Shown here piece after piece: positions 34,536 to 42,160 of a DNA stretch of 64,000 nt. Position 1 is the stretch's first letter. Each line of letters begins with the position of its first letter. The notes under the pieces were generated by a model. It did no database searches and had not been told where the DNA came from. It worked only from the letters and a program-made list of their open reading frames with translations. The translations under genes and the position numbers were made by a program. Source of the stretch: Alphaproteobacteria bacterium (lineage in GTDB: Bacteria; Pseudomonadota; Alphaproteobacteria; UBA6615); assembly GCA_011087645.1 (NCBI GenBank), contig JAALLF010000004.1:202987-266986 (forward strand), in the 5' to 3' direction.

Positions 34536-35840
34536 TCAGGCGACGGTCGCCGGGCGGGCGGCTCGGTACAGCCAGACAAACAGCGCCAACAATACGACCA
34601 GCAATGCGGCGGCGCTGAGCCCGAGCGACCAGTGAATGCCGATGATGCCGCCGCCAAAGCCGATGGTCACGCCGCTGAAGGTTCGGAACCCCAACGCCCC
34701 CACATTGAACAGGCCGATAGCGCGACCGCGCATATGCGCCGGCGCGTGAAGTTGAGCCAGCGTGCGCGCCATGGAGACGAAGGACAGCTCGAAAAAGCCG
34801 GCGCAGACCAGCAAAACGATGGCCAGGTTATAGCTGCCTGAAATCGCAAATCCGCCAATCGCCATGCACCAAAAGATGGCGAGCACAAAAGCCGTGCGCG
34901 GCCGGGTGGGCAGCAAGTTACGCGCCTCCAGCGTGAGCCCCGCCGTCACTGCACCCGCCGCATAGGCAGTCAGCAACAATGTGTAGCGAAATCCATCGAC
35001 GCCGTAGCCGAAATCGCGGGCGAATTCCGGCAAGTTTGGGTGATAGCCATTGCCGATAAACGCGGCGGAAATGCCGGCAAGCAGGGTCATGGCCAGCACC
35101 ACCGGCACGCCCGATATCTCCCGCATTGCGCCAATCATATCGCGGTACGATGTGATGCGGCTGCCGGCCGGTCGCGTGTCGGCGACGCCGGTCGGCGCCG
35201 GGTAGCGGATCAGCCAGAGCAGCAGCGGCAAATAGATCGCCGCGTTGATGATGATGCCAACCGCCGGACCGAGATTTAGCATCAGCGCGCCGCCGACCGC
35301 CGGTCCCAGCAACATGCCCAGGGTGATCGATGTCGCCATCAGGCGGATGCCGCTCTGCAATTGCGGGGTGCCGACAATTTTGTGGATCAGCACCTGGCCC
35401 GCCGGCGCCCATAAAGCCCCGGCGCAACCATGCACGATCAGCAAGATCACAGCGTGCCATTGCTGCAAGCTGTCGGTCGCGAACAGGATGCCCCAGCCGA
35501 TCGACACCGCCATGAACAGCGCCATGCCGATTTGGATGATGCGGCGCGGGTCGAACCGGTCGGCCAGCGCCCCCGCCCAGATCGAGCCCAACAGGAATGG
35601 CAGCCAATGGGAGATCACCGCGAATCCGGAAAGTGCGGGCGAGTTGAATTTAGCGAAAATGATCCAGTAGCTGATGGCGTGCTCGACATGGTCGGCCATC
35701 ATCGCCATCGCCGCGAACAGCAAATAGATGCGCGCCGCTGGGTAGCGTAGCGCGGCATAAGACCGGCGGTCCGGCGCCGTGCCGCCGGCGCCGGTTGGAG
35801 GGCCGCTGGGGGAATTATCGCCTGGCGGTGTGGCGCTCAT
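34536..35840 (-). CDS. MFS transporter (enterobactin exporter EntS-like group)
   Basis: This 434-residue membrane protein has about 12 hydrophobic helices and a polar N-terminus rich in Pro/Gly. Motif A-like GALADRFDPRRIIQIGMALFMAV lies between TM2 and TM3. The overall pattern fits the MFS_3/EntS-like efflux group (FAVISHWLPFLLGSIWAGALADR). Substrate is unknown. The ATG follows AAGGAG. It is 82 bp downstream of the selenoprotein candidate on the same strand and may be cotranscribed. Confidence 0.88.
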   Translation of the reverse strand: MSATPPGDNSPSGPPTGAGGTAPDRRSYAALRYPAARIYLLFAAMAMMADHVEHAISYWIIFAKFNSPALSGFAVISHWLPFLLGSIWAGALADRFDPRRIIQIGMALFMAVSIGWGILFATDSLQQWHAVILLIVHGCAGALWAPAGQVLIHKIVGTPQLQSGIRLMATSITLGMLLGPAVGGALMLNLGPAVGIIINAAIYLPLLLWLIRYPAPTGVADTRPAGSRITSYRDMIGAMREISGVPVVLAMTLLAGISAAFIGNGYHPNLPEFARDFGYGVDGFRYTLLLTAYAAGAVTAGLTLEARNLLPTRPRTAFVLAIFWCMAIGGFAISGSYNLAIVLLVCAGFFELSFVSMARTLAQLHAPAHMRGRAIGLFNVGALGFRTFSGVTIGFGGGIIGIHWSLGLSAAALLVVLLALFVWLYRAARPATVA

Positions 35841-35922
35841 AAATACTCCTTAACGGTACCAGCGCACCCAAAGCGACTGTTCCTCGTTGGCGTTCACTTG
35901 CGGAATCGCCTCTGGCGCACGC

Positions 35923-36585
35923 CTACTCCGCCGCCTTCGCCGCGTCGGCGGCGCCCGGTCTGGTCCACCAGCAATCGCACATGAAGGCCACATAATCGCT
36001 CGGATCGATCGACTTCGACTTGGTGAACTTCTTCATCACTGTCTGGTCCTCAATTTCGATCTGTAGCGAGTCCGTGAACCGGTTCCAGAAATTGAAGGTG
36101 CACGACACCATGGTGATTTCGACGATTTGAGCGTCGCTGTAATGCTTCTTCAACTCCGGCATGGCCTGCGGGTTCTCACCGCGATAGGTCTTTTCGGTCA
36201 GCACCTCGGCCCATTTGATCGCCGCCTTCTCCGCCGGCGTAAAAAAGTCCGACGCCTGGAAATCGCCTTCGATCGCCGCCACCAATTCATCATCAAAACC
36301 TAACCCCCGACCGAGCGTTACATTGTGACTGATTCAGTATTTGCAGCCGTTCAGCATCGACGTCTTGAGGATCACCAACGCCTTGGTGCGCACATCGAGG
36401 ATGCCGGTAATTTCCTCGCGCAGCGCGGCAACCATGAAGCCATAAATCGATTGCGCCAGTTTCGGCGAGTGGGCGGCGACGCGCATGGCGTTGGCGACCC
36501 GGCCGAACATCCTCGTCGAATGGTCGAACAGGGACTTGGCCTCGGGCCCCGCCTCCGCGTCGGATATGATGGGTAAGAGCGCCAC
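35923..36585 (-). CDS. AhpD/carboxymuconolactone-decarboxylase-like protein with in-frame TGA: probable selenoprotein (CxxU)
   Basis: The frame from GTG 36585 (SD AAGGAGAG seven bases before it) to 35923 encodes 220 residues, interrupted only by TGA at 36334-36336 (codon 84). Around it the protein reads NGCKY-TGA-ISHNVTLGRGLG. In AhpD/CMD-family proteins this site is CxxC followed by His three residues later, so TGA stands exactly where the second active-site Cys belongs. The 136 codons beyond TGA stay in frame and remain protein-like (FFTPAEKAAIKWAEVLTE). A hairpin with GGUC loop lies 14-33 nt downstream, as expected for a bacterial SECIS. I infer selenocysteine insertion; a nonsense mutation is the alternative. 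Function: a thiol/selenol peroxidase-like or disulphide reductase role. sel genes are not in the window. Confidence 0.8.
36301..36320 (-). promoter_or_regulatory. Putative bacterial SECIS hairpin
   Basis: On the mRNA strand, UAAC pairs with GUUA, then there is a G-G mismatch, then CUC pairs with GGG (one U-G), with loop GGUC at 36309-36312. Weaker pairing of AAU with GUU extends the base. The loop begins 21 nt after the UGA. The E. coli fdhF SECIS has a GGUC-containing loop 18 nt after its UGA. The hairpin is inside the coding frame, as bacterial SECIS elements are. Confidence 0.65.
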
Positions 36586-36786
36586 GGCAGCTCTCCTTAT
36601 TTTGTTATGCACACAGTCCGATTGCAATTTACCCCCTGTCTCCCCCGTCCCCAAAGTACAAAGTTGGTTGCGTCGGGACCGAGTTGCCGGAGGATCATCC
36701 CAAAATTTGCATTCGCGCCATGTGGCTCGCTAAAATCGCCCTGAATTCGGTCGATATCCACGCCGCAGATTACTTATGGGAACGCC

Positions 36787-37644
36787 ATGTCCTTTGCCGC
36801 CATATCCGTATCCAACATGTCGCCGGCCTGCGGCGCAATCATCGACGATGTCGATCTGTCGGGCGAGCTGACCAACCAGCAATTCGACGAAATTCACACC
36901 GCCCTGCTCGACCGCACGGTGATCGTGTTTCGCGATCAGGCGATAACCGAAGCCCAGCAGGTCGCGTTTACCCGGCGTTTCGGCGACCTGCAGTCCTCCG
37001 CCGTGTCGGGTTTCGAAAAGGACGAGGCGAACCCGGAAATCGACGTGCTGGAATACGATGCCGACAACCCGCCCCATGTGACGGCCGAGCTGTGGCATAC
37101 CGATTTCGCCGGTATGGCGATCCCCTCGATGGGTACTTCGCTTTACGCCCGCGATATTCCGCCCGAGGGCGGCGATACGATTTGGGTCAATTCCGTCGCC
37201 GCCTATGAGGCGCTCTCGGAACGCATGCAGGCGCACATCGAGGGACTCTGGGCCTTCAACGACCGCTTTCAGGCCTATGACGAGCATGTCCGCCCGGAGC
37301 TGTGGGACAAGGACTACCAAAGCCATCTCCAAGACCTCAAGGCGAGCTACCGGCCGGCGCTGCACCCGGTGGTGCGCACGCATCCGGTCACCGGCAAGCG
37401 CGGGCTGTTCGTCAATGAATCCATGACCAGCCTAATCAAGGGCATGGACCGGCGCGAAAGCGATTACCTGCTGCGCTATCTTTTCGATCATCTGCGCACA
37501 CCGGAATTTCAGTACCGCCACAAATGGCGCGCCGGCGATCTGGCGGTATGGGACAACCGGCTGAGCCTGCATTACGCCCTGTTTGACTACACCGAACACC
37601 GGCTCATGCACCGGGTCGTGATCGCCGGCGACAAGCCGGCCTGA
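36787..37644 (+). CDS. TauD/TfdA-family Fe(II)/2-oxoglutarate dioxygenase
   Basis: This 285-residue non-haem dioxygenase carries the metal triad His104-x-Asp106 in LWHTDFAGM and the distal His275 in LMHRVVI. The 2-oxoglutarate-binding Arg is probably the one in EHRLMHR or just after. The start MSFAAISVSNMSPACGAIIDDVDLSGEL is typical for the family. Members hydroxylate taurine, alkyl sulfates, 2,4-D and related substrates, releasing sulfite, aldehyde or phenol. It is divergent from the selenoprotein candidate and convergent with the aryl-CoA ligase. Substrate is not predictable. Confidence 0.92.
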   Translation: MSFAAISVSNMSPACGAIIDDVDLSGELTNQQFDEIHTALLDRTVIVFRDQAITEAQQVAFTRRFGDLQSSAVSGFEKDEANPEIDVLEYDADNPPHVTAELWHTDFAGMAIPSMGTSLYARDIPPEGGDTIWVNSVAAYEALSERMQAHIEGLWAFNDRFQAYDEHVRPELWDKDYQSHLQDLKASYRPALHPVVRTHPVTGKRGLFVNESMTSLIKGMDRRESDYLLRYLFDHLRTPEFQYRHKWRAGDLAVWDNRLSLHYALFDYTEHRLMHRVVIAGDKPA

Positions 37645-37651
37645 GCGGGCC

Positions 37652-39265
37652 TCACAAGTCCCGCAATGCCTGCCGGTCGATCTTGCCCGATCCGGTTTTC
37701 GGCAAGGCGGCGAGATAGACTACCGTGCGCGCATATTTGTGGGGCAATAGATTGGTCTTGGCGTAGGCCTTCAGCTCTTCGGTCAGCCCCCCGCCAGCAT
37801 GGTGGTCATCGACGACCACCACGAACGCCGTGGTCGACATGCGCTTGTCGGCAAGCTCGACCCCCAACACCGCGCATTCCTTCACCGCCGGGTGGTCGGC
37901 GAGACAAAGCTCGATCTCCAACGGATAGACCCATTGGCCGCTGACCTTGATGAGATCGTCGGCGCGGCCGCGGAAATAGTAGAAACCATCTTCGTCGGTT
38001 TCGAACCGGTCGCCGGTATAGATCCAGCCGTCACGCATGGTCTCGGCGGTTTTGTCGGGCTTGTTCCAGTAGCACGGCGCGTTGGAATCGCCGCGCACCC
38101 AGAGCACCCCGGGCTCGTCGGGCTTTATCGGTTCGCCTTGGTCGTTGCGAAGTTCGACCTCATAACCTTGCACCGGCCGGCCGGCCGCGCCGACCTTGAA
38201 GGCGTCGGGCGCGTTGGACAGATAGATGTGCAGAACTTCGGTCGAGCCCAACCCTTCGATGATGTCGAGGTCGAAGCGGTTTTGCCACGCCTTGAACAGC
38301 TCGTTGGACAAGGTCTCGGCGGCGGAGAGGCACAGGCGGACGCTTTTTAGACCAGCGGCGCTATTACTCTCATCATTGAGCAAAGCATTATATAGCGTTG
38401 GTAAACCGAACAATATTGTCGGCTTATATCGCTCGATGGCGGCGAACACGCTGGCCGGTTCGGGCCGGCCGGCATTGAGCACCGCGCTGGCGCCGACGGC
38501 GAAGGGAAAGGTGATCGAATTGCCGAAACCGTAGGCGAAAAAGATTTTCGGCGGCGAAAAGCAGATATCGTCGGCGCGCAATTCAAGGATTTCCTGGGCG
38601 TAGGAGGCGTGGGTATAGGCCATGTCATGGTGCAGATGGACGATCCCCTTGGGCCGCCCGGTGCTGCCCGAGCTGTACATCCAAAACGCCATATCGTCGC
38701 GGTATGTATCGGCTTGATCCATATCGGTTCGATGGCCGGCCAGCCAGTCGTCCCAGGTCACCGATTCGACCTCGGCCGAGGGCGCCCCATCGCCGTTGGC
38801 GACGATGACGGTTTTCAGTTCGGTGCCGGTGACGGTTTCTGGGGTCAGCAGCGCGGCGAGGCCACTTTCGACGATCGCCACCGTCGCGCCACTATCTTCG
38901 AGATAATATTGGATCAGGTCGGGTGGTGAGAGGGTGTTGATCAGCACCGGCACGAAGCCCGCCCGCATGGCGCCGAAGATCGCCGCCGGATAGACCGCGG
39001 TGTCGTCGAGCAGCATGAGGATGCGCGAAAAGGACGCCAACCCCTGCCCGGCCAGCGCGTTACCGACCTGGCAGGCCGTTGCGCAAAGCTCGCCATATGT
39101 GGCGTTGCCGGTGGCGGCGTAGATCGCGACCTTGTCGGCGCGGCCGGCATTGAGATTATCGAACAGGATTTCGCTGGCGTTGTAGCGCTCCGCCACCTCG
39201 AAGCCGATATCGCGGCTGATGGCCAAGTCCCGTGGGACCCGGTCGGTAATGTCGTTCTGTTCCAT
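37652..39265 (-). CDS. Benzoate-CoA ligase-family enzyme
   Basis: This ATP-dependent acyl-adenylate/CoA ligase has about 537 residues. The P-loop-like motif is MYSSGSTGRPKGIVHLHHDM. Other family markers are FFAYGFGNSITFPFAVGA, LSAAETLSNELFKAW, GLGSTEVLHIYLSN and the hinge YFRGRADDLIKVSGQWVYPLEIE, with the C-terminal catalytic Lys in KTGSGKIDRQALRDL. These match benzoate/4-hydroxybenzoate-CoA ligases. Upstream on the same strand is a flavin hydroxylase of the salicylyl-CoA/anthraniloyl-CoA type, so the aromatic acid is probably activated and then hydroxylated as CoA thioester. ATG 39265 is preferred to TTG 39271. Confidence 0.88.
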   Translation of the reverse strand: MEQNDITDRVPRDLAISRDIGFEVAERYNASEILFDNLNAGRADKVAIYAATGNATYGELCATACQVGNALAGQGLASFSRILMLLDDTAVYPAAIFGAMRAGFVPVLINTLSPPDLIQYYLEDSGATVAIVESGLAALLTPETVTGTELKTVIVANGDGAPSAEVESVTWDDWLAGHRTDMDQADTYRDDMAFWMYSSGSTGRPKGIVHLHHDMAYTHASYAQEILELRADDICFSPPKIFFAYGFGNSITFPFAVGASAVLNAGRPEPASVFAAIERYKPTILFGLPTLYNALLNDESNSAAGLKSVRLCLSAAETLSNELFKAWQNRFDLDIIEGLGSTEVLHIYLSNAPDAFKVGAAGRPVQGYEVELRNDQGEPIKPDEPGVLWVRGDSNAPCYWNKPDKTAETMRDGWIYTGDRFETDEDGFYYFRGRADDLIKVSGQWVYPLEIELCLADHPAVKECAVLGVELADKRMSTTAFVVVVDDHHAGGGLTEELKAYAKTNLLPHKYARTVVYLAALPKTGSGKIDRQALRDL

Positions 39266-39322
39266 CGTCAATTATCCAAACCAGGAGTCACTCTAATTTC
39301 AAGTAAATCGAAAGACGCCGAT

Positions 39323-39408
39323 CCTTCGAGACGCCCTTTCACCTCATCCTGAGGAGGGCCGCTAGGCCCGTCTCGAAGGGCGAGGTGAAAGGGCTCCTCA
39401 GGATGAGG
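39323..39408. repeat. REP-like composite inverted repeat between hydroxylase and ligase genes
   Basis: Nested exact inverses are CCTTCGAGACG (39323-39333) with CGTCTCGAAGG (39369-39379), CCCTTTCACCTC (39334-39345) with GAGGTGAAAGGG (39382-39393), and a 15-bp arm 39342-39356 with 39394-39408. It shares the CCTTCGAGAC arm with 25351-25452. It lies between two same-strand genes that would otherwise be an operon, so it may be an internal terminator or RNA processing site. Confidence 0.8.
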
Positions 39409-39440
39409 TCGGTTTATGGCTTCAGTCAATTTTATCACGG

Positions 39441-40574
39441 CTAACTCGTGCGATGTTGGGCGTAGCGCTCCATGAACTTCGGCGCGATTTTTTGCAACCG
39501 CTCGTCGCTCACCCGGCCGGTCCGGGTCATGTAGCTGCGGGCAAATTCGTAAGGTTCTAGCGTGCGCATTAGCGCGGCCATCTGCTCGTACCAGTGGGCG
39601 CTGGCCACCGCGGCGTCGACCAGCTTTTCCAAGCGCGGGCGGCGAATCTCTTCGTAGCGCGCCAAGGCGCCCACCAGATCGCCGTCATTATCCGACATCG
39701 CCTGGAACAGCGCGATAGCGTCTTCCATGGCCAGCCGGGTGCCCGAACCGATGGAAAAATGCGCCGTGTGCAAGGCGTCGCCGAGCAATACGATATTGCC
39801 GGCGCTCCAGCGCTCGTTCCAGATTTGCGGGAACCAACGCCATTCCGACTTGTTCGAGATCAGCGGATGGCCCGCGAGGTCGGCGGCAAACACCGCCTCG
39901 CAATAGGCCCGGCTCTCCGCGTCACTCATATTGGCGAATCCGGCGTTTTCAAACGTGTCCGCGTCGGTCTCGACGATGAAGGTGCTCATGGTCTCGCTGT
40001 AGCGGTAGTGGTGGGCGCAGAAAACGCCGTCGCCATTTTCGCGAAAGGTCAGGCTCAGCGTGTCAAAAAGTTGCGTCGTGCCGAACCACACGAAGGGATT
40101 GTCCAGCCGGGTTTCGGAGGCCTGGAACGCCTGCGCATGGGCGCGCCGGACCGGCGAGTTCACCCCGTCGGCGGCGACGATCAAGTCGGCGTCGCCGAGC
40201 GCTTCGGCGGACTCAACGACCGTTTCGAATTCGAGTTCGACCCCGACGCTCTCGCAGCGGTCTTGCAGCAAGTTCAGGAATTCCAGACGGCCAATCGCCG
40301 CGAAGCCGTTACCGTCGATCGCCATATGCTCGTCCTTGTGGACGATCTTCAGATCGGCCCAGGATTGCATATGGGGCGTGAGGTATTGATAAGTGGCCTC
40401 ATCGTCGGCGCGCAAAAACTCCAGCGCGCGGTCGGAAAACACCACGCCGAAGCCGAAGGTGGCGTCGCGCGGATTCTGCTCGATCACGCGGATCTCGTGG
40501 CCCGGATTATCCCGTTTCATCAGATAGGCGAAATAGAGCCCCGCCGGTCCGCCGCCGATCACCGCGATCTTCAT
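39441..40574 (-). CDS. FAD-dependent monooxygenase, salicylyl-CoA/anthraniloyl-CoA hydroxylase-like
   Basis: This 377-residue flavoprotein aromatic hydroxylase has the dinucleotide motif MKIAVIGGGPAGLYFAYLMK, the DG motif (LIVAADGVNSPVRRAH) and the GD motif (IVLLGDALHTAHFSIGSGTRLAMEDAIAL). The close pattern GFGVVFSDRALEFL and FSIGSGT is that of the salicylyl-CoA 5-hydroxylase (SdgC) and the N-terminal part of anthraniloyl-CoA monooxygenase. Those larger enzymes carry an added old-yellow-enzyme domain that is absent here. The partner is the benzoate-CoA-type ligase downstream. The ATG follows GGGAACC. Confidence 0.87.
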   Translation of the reverse strand: MKIAVIGGGPAGLYFAYLMKRDNPGHEIRVIEQNPRDATFGFGVVFSDRALEFLRADDEATYQYLTPHMQSWADLKIVHKDEHMAIDGNGFAAIGRLEFLNLLQDRCESVGVELEFETVVESAEALGDADLIVAADGVNSPVRRAHAQAFQASETRLDNPFVWFGTTQLFDTLSLTFRENGDGVFCAHHYRYSETMSTFIVETDADTFENAGFANMSDAESRAYCEAVFAADLAGHPLISNKSEWRWFPQIWNERWSAGNIVLLGDALHTAHFSIGSGTRLAMEDAIALFQAMSDNDGDLVGALARYEEIRRPRLEKLVDAAVASAHWYEQMAALMRTLEPYEFARSYMTRTGRVSDERLQKIAPKFMERYAQHRTS

Positions 40575-40647
40575 ACTTTGGTTCCCAAACCCAGGTTTTT
40601 AACAATACGGGCGCGCACTATAGCAATGACCGGGCTATGATGAAGCC

Positions 40648-42051
40648 ATGACAGGAACAAGAGAAGAGGCGGTTGCCCAAGCCGGACGGTTTTTCGACCA
40701 AGGCGGTTTTGCCGCCGGGCTGACCCGGCTGGTCGCGGCCGCGACCCAAAGCCAGATCGACAACGCCCATCCGGCGTTGCAGAACTATTTTGCCCAGCTC
40801 ATCGGTCCCGAACTGAAAGAGATGGGCTTTAAGTTCGAAATTCTCGACAATCCCGAACCCGCCGCCGGGCCCCTGCTCTTCGCGGAACGCCACGAGGGCG
40901 ACGCACTGCCAACGATATTGATCTATGGGCATGGCGATGTGGTGGTCGGCCAGGACGACCGCTGGCGCGATGATCTATCGCCGTGGGTTTTAACGACGGA
41001 CGGCGACCGGCTTTATGGCCGCGGCACGGCCGATAATAAGGGCCAGCACTGGGTCAATATCAGCGCCCTCAGAACCGTGCTAACTGAGCGCGGCGATCTT
41101 GGCTTCAACTGCAAGATTTTGCTCGAAAGCGATGAAGAAATGGGGTCGCGCGGCCTGCGCGCCTTTTGCGACCAGGAGCGTAAGCGCCTCGCCGCCGACG
41201 TGTTGATCGCCTCGGACGGCCCCCGTCTCGACCCCGAACGGGCAACCGTGGTGCTCGGCTCGCGCGGCCTGGTCAATTTCGAAATGGCGGTCAATCTGCG
41301 CGACGGCGCCCACCATTCGGGCAATTGGGGCGGGTTGATCAAGGATCCCGGCATCATTCTGGCTCACGCCTTGGCCAGCCTGACCGACGGGCGCGGGCAG
41401 ATCGCCGTGCCTGAATGGCGGCCGACAACATTGACCGACGATTTACGCACCCTGCTCGCCGATTTAACGGTCTCCGGCGGCCCCAACGCGCCGGCGATCG
41501 ACGCCGATTGGGGCGAAGCGGACTTGAGCCCGGAAGAGCGGGTGTTCGGTTGGAATAGCTTCGCCGTGCTGGCGCTCGAGCAGGGCGACCCAGAGCGGCC
41601 GCAGAATGCCATCCAACCGTCGGCCCGCGCGGCCTGTCAGTTGCGTTATGTGGTCGGCACCGACCCGGACGACTTACTGCCGGCGCTGCGCCGGCATCTC
41701 GACGCACATGGCTTCGGCGACGTCGAAATCGCCGCCACCCGCATGGCCGGCATGCGCGCCACCCGGCTCGACCCGGGCGATCCCTGGGCGCAATTGGCGC
41801 TAAAATCGCTTAGCCAGACCTTGGGCAAACCGGCCGCCCTGGTGCCCAATATCGGCGGCAGCATCCCCAACGACATCTTCGCCGAACTGCTCGGCCTGTC
41901 GACGGTCTGGGTGCCGCACTCCTACGCCGGTTGTGCTCAGCACGCGCCCAACGAACACATGTTGGCCAGCGTCGCGCGCGAGGGCCTGCAGGTTATGACC
42001 GGACTGTTCTGGGATATCGGCGACGTAAGTCCAGGTCCGGACGCCAGCTAG
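40648..42051 (+). CDS. M20-family peptidase (dipeptidase-like)
   Basis: This 467-residue metallohydrolase has metal-ligand motifs LIYGHGDVVVG (His, Asp), LYGRGTADNKGQ (bridging Asp), LESDEEMGSRGL (catalytic Glu pair) and a C-terminal His in QHAPNEHM. The M20 dimerisation domain lies about 190-345. Members cleave dipeptides or N-acyl amino acids. The last about 60 codons are duplicated at 45607-45799 beyond a 3.6-kb insert. The final eight residues (SPGPDAS after GDV) differ from the remnant, which stops at GDV, so this 3' end was remodelled. ATG 40648. Confidence 0.9.
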   Translation: MTGTREEAVAQAGRFFDQGGFAAGLTRLVAAATQSQIDNAHPALQNYFAQLIGPELKEMGFKFEILDNPEPAAGPLLFAERHEGDALPTILIYGHGDVVVGQDDRWRDDLSPWVLTTDGDRLYGRGTADNKGQHWVNISALRTVLTERGDLGFNCKILLESDEEMGSRGLRAFCDQERKRLAADVLIASDGPRLDPERATVVLGSRGLVNFEMAVNLRDGAHHSGNWGGLIKDPGIILAHALASLTDGRGQIAVPEWRPTTLTDDLRTLLADLTVSGGPNAPAIDADWGEADLSPEERVFGWNSFAVLALEQGDPERPQNAIQPSARAACQLRYVVGTDPDDLLPALRRHLDAHGFGDVEIAATRMAGMRATRLDPGDPWAQLALKSLSQTLGKPAALVPNIGGSIPNDIFAELLGLSTVWVPHSYAGCAQHAPNEHMLASVAREGLQVMTGLFWDIGDVSPGPDAS

Positions 42052-42160
42052 AAGGCGCGTTCGGAAGAATTCGAATTCAAGCCGCAAGATGTTTTGTTCC
42101 CTCAGCATTATTCTGACAAGATGCTGGATAATTCAAATACTACTGCAGGTCGAAAAGTGC

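Noticed and set aside
35923..36654. Two separate short genes, 36334-36654 and 35923-36285, or a frameshifted pseudogene of the CMD family.
   Set aside because: Both pieces are in the same frame, the 16 codons between them encode family-like sequence (ISHNVTLGRGLGFDDE), and the only interruption is TGA at the active-site Cys position. There is no frameshift.
39594..40640. Long open frame of 348 codons on the plus strand.
   Set aside because: It is antisense to the FAD monooxygenase, with no recognisable domain; a shadow frame.
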